Positions 11,005-26,000 of a DNA stretch of 64,000 nucleotides are shown one piece after another; the stretch's first letter is position 1, and each line of letters starts with the position of its first letter. The stretch is taken from assembly GCF_963678635.1 (NCBI RefSeq), contig NC_087067.1, positions 14,213,018-14,277,017 of the forward strand. The letters run 5' to 3'. The notes beneath the pieces are model-generated. The model was not told the DNA's origin. It ran no database searches and saw only the letters and a program-made list of their open reading frames with translations. Origin of the DNA: Symsagittifera roscoffensis. Its lineage: Eukaryota > Xenacoelomorpha > Acoela > Convolutidae. The translations under genes and the position numbers were made by a program.

Positions 11005-14000
11005 GTTAGATAAAAATTGAGTTTCGATTAAAAATTGAATTTCGAAGCAGTCGATAAAAAACACATTTTCAAAAAATGAATTTGCATTTCCCATTAAAAC
11101 AAGATGTGGTTACCATCATATGTGATGTAAATCAAAAATCCAATTTAAAAAATGGATTTCCAGACTGCTAGCTTTAAGAATGAAGTAACCGTGTTGTTCG
11201 AAAAAACGAAAAAAAAAACATTCAGTCTGAAACAATCGCTTCTCCGTTTCAGCTCAATTGCCTCAAATTGAATCTTTACTTTTTGAACCCATCATTTCAA
11301 GTTTGAGACCTAAAACAAATTTGTTGGCATGGCTTTGATGGTGCGTGCGATAAGATCGTTTTGTGATGGGCATATCGGACATTGATTTGTGACGCAACGA
11401 ATGACCTTTAACCACCAGTCACTCTTCATTCATTCATTTTTGAACAACTCTTCTATTTTTGTTCAGACTTGTTTTTTATCGTTCAAAGCGCTGCTGCGTG
11501 ACTAATTTATAAAGTCGTTAGACGTTTTTATGTGCCTCTAGGGGACTTGTCAAGCTCAGATTAGAATTGAACCGAAGATGGATGGAAAATTGACTGCTCC
11601 ATCCTTTGTTCTGCTCGCTGCCCTCCCCCATTCCCTCTCCCTCCACCAAGAAGCCATCCCTTGGTTGCATTTCTAAAGCATCCATGCAAGCAGATTTTTG
11701 TGACATCTCATTCCTGTTTTTTTGACCTATTAGGAAAAGAACGTTTAGGCAAGATGTGACTAAATTTTCAAAAGAGGTTCGACAGAGTTTGCCTATGCTT
11801 ATTTTAGCGGCAGAAAAAAATGCTGAGGATATCTGCTTCGCATTAAATAATCTTTGGCAGTCAGTTAAAGAAGGGTCAAATAAAATTCTTCTTTTCATAC
11901 ATTTTTTGTAAATTTAAGATGCGGGGGGGGGGGCAGTATAATGGGCAGCATACAAAAAAAACAACCTTTCATCCATTTTTTCTGAGTTTTAAATTTAAGA
12001 CGTAATTTTTTCTATAAAAATGAAACAAAAATTGAAAAATTCAATTGTTTATTTATTTCCATCAGTTTTTGAAGACATGGTTATTCATTCACACATCAAT
12101 TCAACTTTTTTGAATAAATCAATACATGTGATTTAATCAATGAAAAGATTTGCTCAATTTAATCTCAAAATTGGTTTCACTTTTAACTAACGCCTTTTTG
12201 CGGTTGATTTGTTTTGTGCAACCACGTTGAATGGTAATTACAGTAGAGTTATAGATGTATTACTCAATTGAAAAGATAACACAACCAAGGTTGGAAGTCT
12301 TTTAAAACATATATCATATATTCAAACAAGGCAAAAAAAATGTTTTAAAACAGAAATCATAAAGCTGTTTTCTTTTTCAAAATTGTTACAGCTTTTAAAC
12401 TTATTGTACCGCTCGATCTCTATGGGGTGGAATTCGAAATAGCGTTGGTTGATATTGCTATAGCTCTCGTTTCAGTGTTCCCAACTCAGCTAGAAAAGTG
12501 GTTCTTAACGACAGGAATGACTTTTGGAAAATTTGGCTGAAAAATGCGGAAAACTAGCATTTCTTTACCGCGAACTGAACAAATTGTGAAAAAAAAAATT
12601 CTTTTTTTTTCACAACCCTGACCACAACAGCAAATTTTTGCTGAAAACATTCAAATATATTCTTTAATACATATTTGCTTGCTTTCACGTGTTTTGCCTT
12701 CGCATGGGAAAGGAATTTCGATTACGTCTCAAATGGCATAATTCCCGAATGGCATAAAAATGAAAAAATTCCCAAATGACATAAACTTCATACAACAGTT
12801 GCATTAAAAAAAGTCGAGAACAAATTTTTGATGAACAAAATGAGAAAATTGGTCAAGTTGTCAATTAAAATGTCGATTGACTTTTTATCTTGAAAAAATT
12901 GCAGAATTTTTTTTATCAAAAGCGAAAAGCATAAGCTTTCGGTTGTTGATCAGCTTCTTTTGGTAACCTTTTCCGCTTAACATCTGTTTGGAAGCAATTA
13001 ATTCCATGTTCTTCACATGTTTTGGTTCCTGGGCAAAATAACGAATCTTGCCAGGAACTGATCAAAAACGTTTGACTTACAATGAAAACTTACAATTTGC
13101 CATTTGAGAAATGTTTCTTTTTTGTGCCATTCGGGAATTATGCCGTTTGGGAAGTTACCGGAATTTCTATTGTATTAGAGGTTAAATAATTGATTAAAAA
13201 GGCAGTTTGCGTAGGATCAAAATTAATCAAATCCAGCTCTGCATGGCCTTTTTCAGATTGTTTTGCTATTTCATTTCAACAATTGGATGTTTAAAAAAAA
13301 CGAAGCATGTTGGTTGGATTTTTGACATTTTGAATACAGGCGTGGTTTTTTTTAGTTAATAGACATGCCACATAAAATTTTGCTTAATTTTTTTACGTTG
13401 GTTAGAAAGGAAATTTAATGTTAATGCAATCAAAAAGGAAATTTAGTTATTTTTTATTCACATTCAACCACGGTTATTTATTCACAACAAATCACGGTAA
13501 ATTAGATAAATGGCATCTGAATGTTTTGAATGTAATTTTTTCAGTGTGCTTTTGAGTGATTTTATCGGCAGTTAATTTTAATCTTTCAAATAACAAAGAC
13601 AAACACAGCTCCCGAATACCAAAAAAGCAAACAGCGCGAAAAAACATAATTGACTTTCATTTTCAAAAGTGTATATAATAAAAGAATTGCCTATCGATCT
13701 GTTTTTTAACTTGAGAGCCCAAGGTATTTATCTCAAATTAGGCTTGTATTTATCAACGAAACTGTCTAATATAAAGGTGCTTTGAAAAACAAAGAGTTAT
13801 AAGATGATATATTTTTTCTTGAAACTCAACTTCAAAAATGGAACAATCTTTCTTTTTTGGTTTTTCTCAGGTCTATGACATGTTTACAACTGTCCGTTGG
13901 CTAGGTGTTAGTGTAGATAAACTATTTAGATATGTATTTAGGCAGTCTGCTTTTTTTTCAGGAATAATCATAAAAGTTGTCCACGTTAAATTTCATTTTG

Positions 14001-17000
14001 ACGCGGTTTGACTTTTCTTTGATTTCTTGTTAAGTTCTTTTTAAATAATTTGCCCAAAGGAGGTGAAATACGCTGTGCAAAAAGAAATATGCAAATGGCG
14101 CAAAAACCCAGGGTTAATTTAAGGTATAAAAATGAATCTTAATTTTTCAGAAATCTCAGCTGAAAAAAAAAATATTTGTTGATTTCGTGTTCTTTATTTG
14201 GATCTTGAGCGTTTCTGAAGTTTAACAGAGCTTAAGATAATTTTTGGGCTTTTTGTTTTCTGTCACTTTTTCAACTATCTTAATTTTTTGATCACGCTCA
14301 AATTTGACTTTACATTTCTTTGAAGTTAAATTCTTATTCAGTTAATACAAACGTGATTGACTTCCAATTTCAAAATGGATTTTAGTTTTATTACCTCTTG
14401 AAATTAACAGAGCTTTAACGTGATATTTTTTCCGAAGTTCAGATTTTTCAAAAATAGTTAATTATTTTTTTTCGGTTTTATGTAATTTCATTAACACTTT
14501 TTCAGATGGTTTGTCTGCTATGATTTTCAGTTTGAAAGAGCTGCATCATGATTTAATTTGATGCAGTATTCTATAAAAATGGGTTTTCTTGATAGCTGTT
14601 GGTTTTGTGTATCATAATTTCTTTTGAGGTAGTGAATGTTGAATTTTGTGATTTTGAAAAAAATCAAGCTCCAAATCATTTTTTGACCATTTAGCTTTGA
14701 GTTGCTTGTGAACCACGCTTCTCAAGTTTTGTTTTACACTCGAAATGATCTCCCATAACAAATTGGAGGCCAAAAGTTGCGCTCAACTTCAGTTTCAAAA
14801 TGAATTTTGATTTGAATTTTTTTTTTTGCAGAATTCAAATTGTATCTGTTTTGATCCATTTTTGTCAACACTGAGACAGAAATTGTTTCTCATTCTTCGT
14901 TAGGTGTTCTCTGCCCGAAAAGCCTCCATCATGTCCTAAAGATGTTACGGCGACTCTAGACACTCGACACAATTAAAAGAGGCAGCAACCGTTAAAAACT
15001 CACTTCCAAGAAAATTAAATATACCTGATATACAAGCCTACGACTGGCGAGTTTCATGGCCCGATTGAGTTGCAATTATGCATTTGTAGTATAAAAATTT
15101 TACCGTATACGCTACGTTATGGAATTTATGCCAATAGCAATGTCTTCAAAGCACACCCCCTGCTACAAGAGGTCATCAGGGACTGTTTTTTGGGATCATT
15201 GCCTGAAGAAGGCATTTTCATGTAAAAAGTCTGAGGTATGTGTTTTGAGACATGTGATTTGGATGGAGTTCAGTTTATTTATTGTTTATGAAGTATGCTT
15301 TTGGTAATATTAGATGCAGGGTAGAGGCCTGGTCAGTACATTGTTCCTTTGTCTGTCTTTTCCCTCGGGACTTTTCACTTTTTGCAGAAATTTATATTCT
15401 GAGTTGATCCTGTAACATAATTCCATATTATGTTAGCACTGTTGCATAAACAGTTTTTTTCTTTAAAACAAAATGGATTTGTTTTTCTTTCTAATTTCGA
15501 GCGCAATAATAAACAATTGTATAGAGAACGTTTCTTCAGATTGTGTTAATTGTGTCAGTAATTTGTCAATTGTTGAAGTTTGTGGAAATGCCTGAATGTA
15601 ATATATTTGTCAAATTTTGAAAAATTTTATCATATTTTGTTTTCTTGAGTCTATTTACATTTTTCTAGCTGTTTTTGGCATTGTTTTTTTTTAACATGAA
15701 ATTTGTCGTAAAATTTATCTTAAGTGTAAAAGAATAAAGTCATTTTGACTTATAGGTGTTGTGTGAATATAAAGTGTAAAAGAAGTAATTTTGACTTAAA
15801 TAGGTGAATTCAATTCAATTTCATTTGGTAAAAGTCGACAAAGTAGGCGCTGTTCAGGTACGAATGCAGAGATGGCGCGAAAAAACGTGATCGATTTCAA
15901 GTTTTGACAGTGGATTTCCCAACTTGACAGCAATTTCTCATTGCTGTCTGGATTAATTTTGAGAAAAAAGTTTTAATCATGAACAGTTTTTGAAATTCAA
16001 AGAGCTTTAACCTGATACATTTTTTCTTCGAAAGTTGAAAATGTTTATAAGTTTTCAGTCAACTTTTCGGTTTTCTTTGTTCTTTTGTCTTTTTTGCAAT
16101 CTTCTGTTGCTGCCTCGAAAAAGTTCAATCACTAAAAGTAGCTCACAAAAACCAAATTTGTTCTTACGGCAATTCTCAAGTCGGATTATTAAGTAGCACG
16201 TATACAGCGCGGTCAAAAGTTCAACTTCTTTAAATCAACTATCGCATTTGAAGGCTGAGCTTTTCAAAAACATTAATTTTTTTAAAAGCGCGCGTCGCTT
16301 TTTTTGACTTTTTATACTTGACCTGGTTTTTAAGGAAACTATAATTTAGAAATTGATTCTGCGGCTTTTGATCTGTTGGGCCTTGCTTGTGTGTTGATCC
16401 AATCCGTGGTACAAGGTATTGTTTGCTTTCCAGTTCCATGCAACCGCGGTTGCATTTGCATTGCTTTATTGCTATTCAATTCCTAGTGGTAACATTTTGC
16501 ATCTCGATTGGAACTCTCAGGTCTGATTCCAAATTTTTAAAATTCTCTTTCCGTTTGCATCATCGAGGCGCTTCATGGCCAATGGTAACAACTGGTGCCT
16601 CGTGCTAGTCTTGTTGGTTCAGCATTGGCACCAGTATTATTAAAGTAGCATTGCATTAATATTCTATTCTATATATGCTCTCGCGTTCCAACTGTGAACA
16701 AAGCGAGTTTGAAGCACGTGATAAAAATAAATTGCATAAAATTGAACCATTAAATATGTTATTAAAGTTCAATATGAAGAATGTCAAATGTGCGATTCGC
16801 TGTTTGCTTTTGCTTTTCTGTTTGCAAAACGTCATGTTGAATGGAAATAGTAAATGCAATTTTGTTGAATTACAAGCTGAATTTCATAATCATGCGTTTC
16901 ATTTTAAGTCCCGTTCAGATTTTTGGACTTTTATCAGTGATTTTTGCAAGATTGTGATTTTGCAAGATTAAGATTTTTCAGCTGATTTTTGGCTCTTTTC

Positions 17001-20000
17001 AGCTCCGCTCCCCTATTTTCAATTTTTTTTCTTTTCATAGTTGTTTTACGTGTTTTTGGACAGAAGGGGGACCCCGTTCCCGGCCCTGGGACTCGTTTGG
17101 GGTTTTCGGATCTTGTTCTTTTCCCCCAAACTTGTTCTACAAGTAAAATTTTGTTCACATTATCGGATTGTTACAAAATTGGTATGCGGACTAATTAGGC
17201 TATGACAAACATATTTGGTCTTCATACTTAACCTTGTAAAAGCCCTCGTTACAACATAAAATTGATGCATATGTGAGGTGGGGGAAAGGAAAAGAGCAAA
17301 GGTTTCTTGTTTCGGTTCTCGTTTCCCGAGAAACAAGACAAGTTTTTTTTCGAGGCTAAGAAATTTAGCTACTTTAACGGGTTCAGTTCATAGTTCTTGT
17401 ACTTAAGTGTAGTGGGAGCATTTTTGCAGTTAAAAAGATGTATCGAGTTATTTTACCCGATGTTACAATGTGATAATTACAATGTATAACTGTCCTTTTT
17501 CATTTTTGTGCGAATTCTCAATGTATTTTCTTCAGCGCTAAATCACCCATAAATGCGGAAACGTCTTTTATTAACCCGAAAATGTGGAAATTTTCTTAAA
17601 TTACTCCCAAATGCGAAGCGCGGATTTGGCTCTATTTCCTTTCCCTACATGCAAAATTTTAAGTAAAATTTTTTTTTCACGTTTTTTATAAGAATTGGCA
17701 AGCGGACTATTTGATCCTCATATTTAACCTTGCAAAACCCCTTGTTACCCAATAATGGTGCTACTGCGAAAGGAGAAGGAAAAGGTGGGAGGGAAAGGAA
17801 AAATGGTGTCCTCAAATTTTCAAAACAGGTTTTCAAAATGATTAAATTGGTCATGATTTTGTTCAGCGAGTCCTTAAATTAGTTTAAAAAACACTTTTGA
17901 TTGTTTTTTCTTCCTCTGTTTCCTTGCTCACCTCTTTTTGAACATAATGATTTTTCTTTTTTTTGGTCTTTTTTTTTACCAAGGGCTGGTTTTTCACGCT
18001 TAAATTTACATATTTGTGTTTGTACTTTTTTAAGAGTCGATGAACGTAGTGAAGACTCTTACATAGGTCTTGGTGATTTTTCTGGTTGTTTTTTTAGGAA
18101 AAATTCTTAAAAGTTGATCACGCTAGCATTTCAATTTTTTTGCGGTTTAATTTTGATTTTTTTTTCAATTTTAGTTCATTTCCTTTGTAAATGTCACAAA
18201 AACAGCAAAAATGTAAATGTCACAATAAATGTGAGCGTCTTTTGACTTCGAAAGTGGATTTCAATTTTCAGAATTCCCAGCGAAATAAAAACATTTGATC
18301 CAGTTTTCTCAAATTGAGTTGATTTACTCAAAAAAAGTGTCTAGCAAAAACTATCTTGAAATTCAAAGAGCTCTAAGGCCATCTATATATTTTTTGAACT
18401 TCGGAATTCAGTTTTTTTGTTTAGCTCCATTTTTTTTTACTTTTTCCAACTGTTTCCTGCAGCTATGTTTTCAAATTTACCTTAAAATTAATTTGCGGAA
18501 AATAAAAATGATGACGTTATCCAATGACAAAAGTGAAAAGGGTATGAAATTTGATTGGCGTTTATTTAAAGTTTGTTGATTCATATTTGTTGATTTATTT
18601 TTTTTGGAATCCTCATCGAAATAAAAAAGATTTATTGCTCCAGTTTTTCAGTTTTATGGTTGATTTCACAATAAAATATTAAAACAAAACGTTGTGCTTA
18701 TGTTATGTTTGACTCGAAAGAGGAATTCAGTGTCTTCTCTAAAATAGAGGAATGTAATTTTTGTGTTTCGAAGTTGTATAGACAATTCGAATGATGTTGT
18801 TGTTATAGCTACACCAAGTTTCAAGAGAATGCAGAGGCATATATGTATGAGAGATAGAGATAAAAAGAGATTCAGGAAATTTTCGTTAATATCTGGCCAG
18901 GGTGATGTCGTCTCGTCAAGTCTGTCGCCGTTGTTTTACCGGGGTCGCTAGGGGCAAAATGACGTATAACGGGAACCTTTTGTCACACTGTCACCACCTG
19001 TATAGTTGAAATTGTGGTAGTCGGCTCTGTGTTCTTGGTAGCAACTTAAAAAAAAACTGTCTGGAGAGTATTTCAACATGTATTTTGGCCGGAAGCATTT
19101 TTGTTTGATGCGTCATTATTGTCTGATGTCGCTCATTCAGGAGCATCCCGTAGTTGATCGCAGTGCCAGTTTTTGCCAGTTAGTGTCACGGAGTAAAATA
19201 GTCTAAATGCCAAATGGGATCTGCATAGTTCAGGGCACAGTGAACAGGGCATAGTTCTGTAAATTGTCTTGTTAAAAGTTATGAACGTAGTGAATACTTT
19301 TATATAGGTCTTGGTGATTTTTTGATAGTTTTTTTTTCAGGTAAAAAACATTCAAATTTGTTCACGCTCAAATTTGATTTTTTTTTGCAGAAGTTGATTC
19401 CTAGAGGTTAATTGGTGGGTTTAAACCATCCAAAATAAAACATCGATTGAATGAAGAGTTTTGAGTTTGAAGTTATTTTAATTGTGATTGAAACTTCATG
19501 GAAATCACTGCTTATTTTTCAGTCTGCATGACACTGTTCAAAAAATTAAATTGGAGATGCGTCCTCATTTTTCAATTGAACGCATAGTAAAAAAATTAAG
19601 TGATTGTCGTGAGGATTTTCAAGCTACAGAAATTAAAATGAACAATGTCGGTGAAATGTTAAATTTTTTCAGCTCAAAAGTGCAGAAAAATTTCAGGGTA
19701 TCAGAAATCTAGGGTATCAAAAAATCTTAGGGTATCTGAAATCTAGTCATTTTTATTAGCAGTCGGACACTCTTCTTTTCCATTTATGCTCCATGCCGAA
19801 CTGTAATAAAATGAATACAGAGTCATTTTAATGAGTTTTTATTAAGTGGTGTTTGATTTGTACTGTAGTTATATTGTAAGATTAAAACAGTGTCAAGGTC
19901 ATATAACTCTGAAATATAAATTTACTATGTGCAAATCTCTTTGACCTGACAGTGCAATGGCAGTTTGAAGCAGATCAAATATAGTTGATTTATTGCTTAT

Positions 20001-23000
20001 ATCCATCCAAAAATGTTATATTTTCATTTCAGCGAGAGGAACGTACACGTCACGCTTCTGCTAATAGTTCACAGCAGCAGCAGTTCATCAACCATAATAA
20101 CAACATAAACAAAGCAACCTTGATCCAAATGGGAGCAGGAGTTCTTCCTCCGAATCATCTGAATTCGATCAAATCCTCACCTTCAGATGAGGTCAAAACT
20201 GAAAACAGCCAGAGTTTAACAGAGGTCAAATTGTCTCAAAGCTTACCCTCGAGCCAAGATAAATACGAATCAGTTACCATCACGGACGCATCATCGCGGT
20301 TATTACAACTACCTACAGTTGAACACGACACAGTACAATTATCGTGCACTTGTTTCGCACACACGGCAGAGGGTGAAGGCTGTCCCCGAAAAGCATCTTG
20401 CACGCGCACGGAAAACGTGCGAGACCTGGCGGAGACGAACAAGAAATTAACCGAGCAAGATTTCATATTCAAAATCTACAGTCAGAATCGGGTATGTTTT
20501 TGTATACCATTTCATTTCATTCCTCTGGCTAAATTTAAGTGTCGTATACCCAGTATGTTATCCGGTAGTTTTTTTTTACATGCGTGCATAAATTGCATAA
20601 ATACATGCGTTATACCTTACTTTTAAGAATATTTCAAAAAATTCAGTACAGTCCGCTTGTCATTAGTTTATTTTTCATAAAATGATGAACGAAGTGAATT
20701 TTCACCACCTATTTTGGCCGCTTGGATCTTTTGTTTGTTCTTTGTGAGGAAAAAAGTCGGGAAATTTGTGCAATTTGTGCAGTTCACAATTAGCGGAATG
20801 GAATATTAATCATGTTTTCCATTAACAAAAGGGTAAAAGGCACAAAAACATGATTTTTTTTCCAGTTTAAAAATGAATTCTAATTTTTAGGTATCAAAGA
20901 ACGAAATGAAGACACTTTGATTTTTCCTTTTTTCCAGGAAATAGCGGGAAAAATGCGATTGATTTTAGTTTCAAAAGTAGATTTAATTTCTACATTTCTC
21001 ATTGGAAAAAACTCAATGAACCAGAGTTTTAAAATATGCTTAATTTTATCCAAAAAAAAGTCTATCATAAAAAAATCTATCATTTTTATGTCCGTCACTG
21101 AAATCATGTTTTTGTTCCATATATATGAAAAATACGATGTTGTTTTTGATGTTAAAATTTACTTTTGTATATTCTCAGAAGTTTTTAATCTATGCGAACT
21201 TCACTTTTATCGGAGTATATATAATACTATTTTTTGTAATTCAGAGACATGAAGCATCAAGGTTACGCTATTGGATGCATTTGGATGTTTCAAATTTTTA
21301 TGGTAGGCGAGTTTTGTGCTAGTTGAGCGGTCGCTAAAAAATTTTCGTATAAGAACAAAAATTTTTTATTTTTATAATTTTTAATTCGAGTACCGTTATC
21401 ATGTCAAGGCATTTCTGGGGTTTTATCTGTTCACGTCGTATTTACCAGAACATCTCAGATAGCATTTAAAAAAATTTCTTGTGATCCTAAAGGCTCTGTC
21501 GGATAGCAATCATTAGGTGCATATTCTCAAGGTAATTTTTTTTCAAAGCAAAATTACCCATAAATGCGGAGTTTAACTAATAAACGTAAAAGACAGAAGT
21601 GGTTTTCACTGATATATGTCTTGATCGTTTTTTTCCGATTCTTTTGTTTTTTCTTCTGGAAAACGTCAAATGCTCTAATAACTACAGAATTGCATTTATT
21701 TACCTAAAATACATTTTATGAATGCACCTTAGGTATATACGCGCTTTTGAGTTCAATTCATTTTCATCTCCTAAAAGTTAAATAAATTAAGATAGCTAAA
21801 ATGGCGTAATTAAAACGTGATTGATTCTAATTTCGAAAGTAGATATTACTTTTTAGGTTTCCCAGCATTTCGCAGAATATAAAACTACATATTGATAAAG
21901 TTTTTTCAAATTGAGTGTAAAAAAAGTTAATTATATCAATCATAAATTTTACGTTAAATTCAAAGAGCTTGAAAGAGGTTTAGTTTTGAAATTCGTAAAA
22001 ATCAATTTTTTTGCTGTTTCCTTTTAACTCTTTCGTTTTTTTCCGCTTCCAATTTTGATCACAGTGAAGTTTGATTTTTCGCGATTTGGTTTTTTGAATT
22101 GTTCTCACGTTCAGTTCAAATTCGTTTTGGAAAAGACAGACAAATTTTGCTCTCAACTAACGATAAAAGAAATGGTGCAAAAAACCTGAGTCATTTTGTT
22201 TCTAAGGTTTGCTAGCGGAATAAACAAAATCAAATGATCCAGTTTTCCCAAATTTGGATGATTTTATAAAAAAAATTATAAAAAACAAAAATTTCAAAGA
22301 GCTTTAAGTAATATATATTCGTCAATTCGGTACACGTTTTTTAAAATAAATACACTCTCTTTACGTTTGCTCAGGATATTTCAGCTTTTTGAAAAATATT
22401 TTGGGAAATCTTTTGCGCTTGGCAGGGCTTTGTGGATTACATGGCACTTTCCTTTGGGCTGAGAACACCCAGGGATTTGTGCCAACTCCGCGGAAATAAG
22501 CCTCTTTTTATGACTGCCGTTCAGAATTAATGGGCTGCCCTTTGAGAGATAAAGAAGCTTTGATGTGTTACGATTATTGTCTCCGTTATCACACGTTTGT
22601 GTTCAGCTCGGCCAGGCGGGCTTAATAGGAAAGTTATCGACATACTTGGATTTTCTTTGTTTTTCAATTTTCATTTTTTTTTGCTACACATGCTTTGGAA
22701 TTTTTATTAAACATTATTTGGATTCCAATTTTTTCTGAAATTCAAAATGGTGACTAGAAAATGAAAAAAAAACTGGAAAAAATGATGAAAAAAAATTGTG
22801 CATCATAAAATGACTTGAATCATTAAAGCACTTTAATCATAAATTGGCTTGAAAACGCGAAGGTTGGACCGTCACAGTTAAACAGTTAACAAAATCATCA
22901 CCATGATCAACTTAAGCAGTCCTGAAGGAATGTTACCAAAAAAGTTATTAAAAATCGTTGGGTTGTGAAGTTTTTTTCATGGACATGTGAATAATTGAAT

Positions 23001-26000
23001 GCATGTCGCAGCATATGTTCTTTGAAGGCGATTGTCTCAATTTCCTTTTTCTTTGCACACACTCGCAAACGCAGTTAGATTCCATTGAGTTATAAGACAC
23101 AGATTGGCGACCGGATTTCCCAAAGTCTAACCGGGACACCGATAATGAAATGTATCTAAAATTAGCACCATGATAAACTCCGCCACAGCTATTTTTAATT
23201 CATGCTGTAGTCGTAAACTTGATATCTACTATAGCTTGAAACCGGGGTTGAAAGTTTCATGATTGATTTTGAATGACGTTTCGAGTCACCAAGGTTCTAC
23301 CCGCTACTTGAGAAAGGTTCACCAATTCAGTTCATATGAGGTGAAATTTTGAATGTTTTGATTTCTGTCCATAGTTGGCTTGTCGTGTGTCATTAATGTG
23401 TTCGTTTGTCATTTAGAACTGAATTTTTCTCGGTTTACAAAAGTTATATAAGGTGCTTTTAAACTTTGGTGACAGAAAAGAAAACACGCCACGAGGTACG
23501 CCGAAGATTTATATTTGCAAATGAATCGACGCAAGATTAAATTAAAACGACGCGAAATATGATAAATATGATACGAATTTTGAACACAGTTTGGTATATA
23601 CAAGTCGCTGTAGTAATATTACGTCTTATCTCGACTCGCCAAGACTACGTTTGAGGCTACTAGATTCAATTTGGTGGAACATTTTGCTTGGTGAGCTAGA
23701 ACACAATAGCAGAGAGTTCTTAAGTGCATTTGAGTGGTCTGAATCGCCAACTGAGAAACGTGCCTGAACAACAATCGAAACGAAGCCTGAAACATGAGCA
23801 AATGCAGTCGAGGTCATGAACAGATTGATTAAGCTCTGTAGTTGTAATGGTACTTTGCTGACTACTGATCTGTGTTTGTTCAGTTTTCATGCTATTTTTT
23901 CTCAATTTTATGAACACATTAGCAGTAAATCTTGAAAAATGGCAAAAAAATGACAAGCAATGAGTAAAGAACAGCATGTTTTAAACGCAAAATGTTTTTT
24001 TTTTAACGTTGAAGTCGACTGGACAAAATGCTCGCCTAAAATTGAATCGCTTCAAGTATAGAATGCGTTTCAAGCCCTGAATTGCGTTTCAATGAAGATA
24101 ACACAATTATGAAGGCTGTTACTTTCAGTGAAACTGCAAAAATTTTGTTTTCTCATTCCATCCATATTACACTATCATCTCAAAGCAAAGTGCTTCAGCA
24201 TTATTAAGTTCAAAAGAACAAATTGGTTGTCACTTATATCGATCTTGACCATTTTTTATTTACGAAAAATTTCTTTAAATTTGTTCACGCTCAAGTTCGA
24301 TTTTTCACGTTTGGATTTTTGATGTTTCTTAAGTTCAATTTGTCTCCTCTGTTTAAATAAAGGCAAACTCAACTATCGAACAGCCCAGGTGTAAAGGTCG
24401 CAAAAACGTGATTGACTTCTTATTTCGAAAATGGATTTTAATTATCAGATTTCCCAGCGAAATATAAATTTTACGTATTGATCCTGTTTTCTCTAATTGG
24501 GTTAATTTTATCAATAAGGTGCCAATCATAAATTGTTCTAGAAAATCCAAGAGATTTAAGGCCATCTATCTTTTTTCTTTAAAACTCGAAATTTGAAGTT
24601 TTTCAAAAAACTAAATATATAGGACTTTTTCAAGTAAAAGCATGTTTAACAAAATCACCCTCAAGATGACCAAAGTATACGAGTCAACAAAAACTTTTAA
24701 AAAATGGGCTTTATTTTTATGAATGTTATCGGAATAGGAAAATTACTTATTGATCCAGTTTTATCGAGATGGGAGAACTTTAAGAAAAGTACCCATTACC
24801 ACTTCTGAAAACTTGATTTGACTTGATTTTTTTGCTTTCGAAAGTTGAAAAAGGCTAAGAATTTTTCAATCAAATTTGTTTTTTTTCCTTGTTCGTTTAA
24901 GTTTTTCCAACCATCTGTTGGCTCTGTTTTCTTATATAGTTCGTATTTTTTTTCAGTAGCTGAGCTTGAGATCAAAGAGGGTTGTATTAAAAATTTCTGG
25001 GAAAGAAAGTTGTTACGTTTTCCTGTTTTCTCAAATTCGTTTAAATTGAGCAAAATTGTATCGAAAACTCAGCCTTCTTGATTTCGAAATTGATTTTATG
25101 TTATTTGAGTTAAGTTTGCAACGGCTTATTCAAAGAATTAAAAATGCAACAAAATTATGCCTATAAAGGTGAAAATCAAATGAGAAATTATTTATTATTT
25201 GACGTTAAAATTATGACTGACAAAAATAGTCTCTTCAACTTAACTGAAAATTTGTATTGATAGTTTGAGAAAAAATTATTGGCTAGATTTAGCTATATAG
25301 GCAAGTTTATATCATTTAGCTTATCTGTCGCTTAGCAAACTATACTATTTCAGAGAAAAAAATGCTTAGCATGCTTATACGGGCGTTTATATTTGGTAAC
25401 AAAAAAGTTGAGTGTTTGAATTGATTCAATATTTCCAAAATAGTTTGTTTTTGATATCAAGTTTTAAAATGGGACATATTTTTCCACTGGGTTATTTTGT
25501 TTAGATTAATAAAAAATGGCAAGTGATATAACTTGTACCACCACCCCTCAGTCCTGAGCAAAAGTGTTCAAAAACTTTGAGTTTGCCACACTTAAAAATA
25601 TATTACGGAACAGAGTTCGAAAAAAATTGCTGTGCTAAGTGAGAGGTGTGCTTGTCGCTCCACTCGAATAATTTTTTTAATAGAATTTAATTTAAATTCT
25701 GCCCCAGGTATATCTCTGAAATCTCTATGACGTATAATCAGTTATTTAATTTCAGGAAGCTAATTTTTACCAGCTTTTTGAGTAGTCTGAACTCCTTTTG
25801 ATAATTTTATGATAATTTTTTTGACTTCCTCTTTTGACCTAATGTATAAAAATAGTATTCATGCGATTAGCAAGCGTTATCAAGCGCAACTTAGAATTTT
25901 TGCGCTAAAAATTTGTCGAACAGAATCAATGAATGGTTGCTTGCAGTAGAAGCGTACTGTAAATTGACAATTGCTGACTCTCAATTTCTGGAAACAGCAA

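Larger units (their letters stand above)
11005..20032. other. NCoR intron 1 (about 9 kb)
   Basis: AT-rich, T-rich on the plus strand, with no coding exon recognised. It contains a G-run (about 11922-11934), a foldback element (12712-13168), and family A repeat pieces near 13640-13910, 15830-16110, 18031-18470 and 19273-19400. A 3x short tandem lies at about 19697-19747. Open frames at 15119-15307, 16675-16971 and 19488-19712 have no recognisable homology. Confidence 0.8.

Noticed and set aside
11518-11898. 126-codon minus-strand open frame in intron 1
   Set aside because: No family resemblance, no splice context; treated as random.
20492-20626. Continuation of the exon 2 open frame past cgg|gtatgt
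   Set aside because: Homology to NCoR stops at 'YSQNR' and resumes in exon 3; a good donor site is present.
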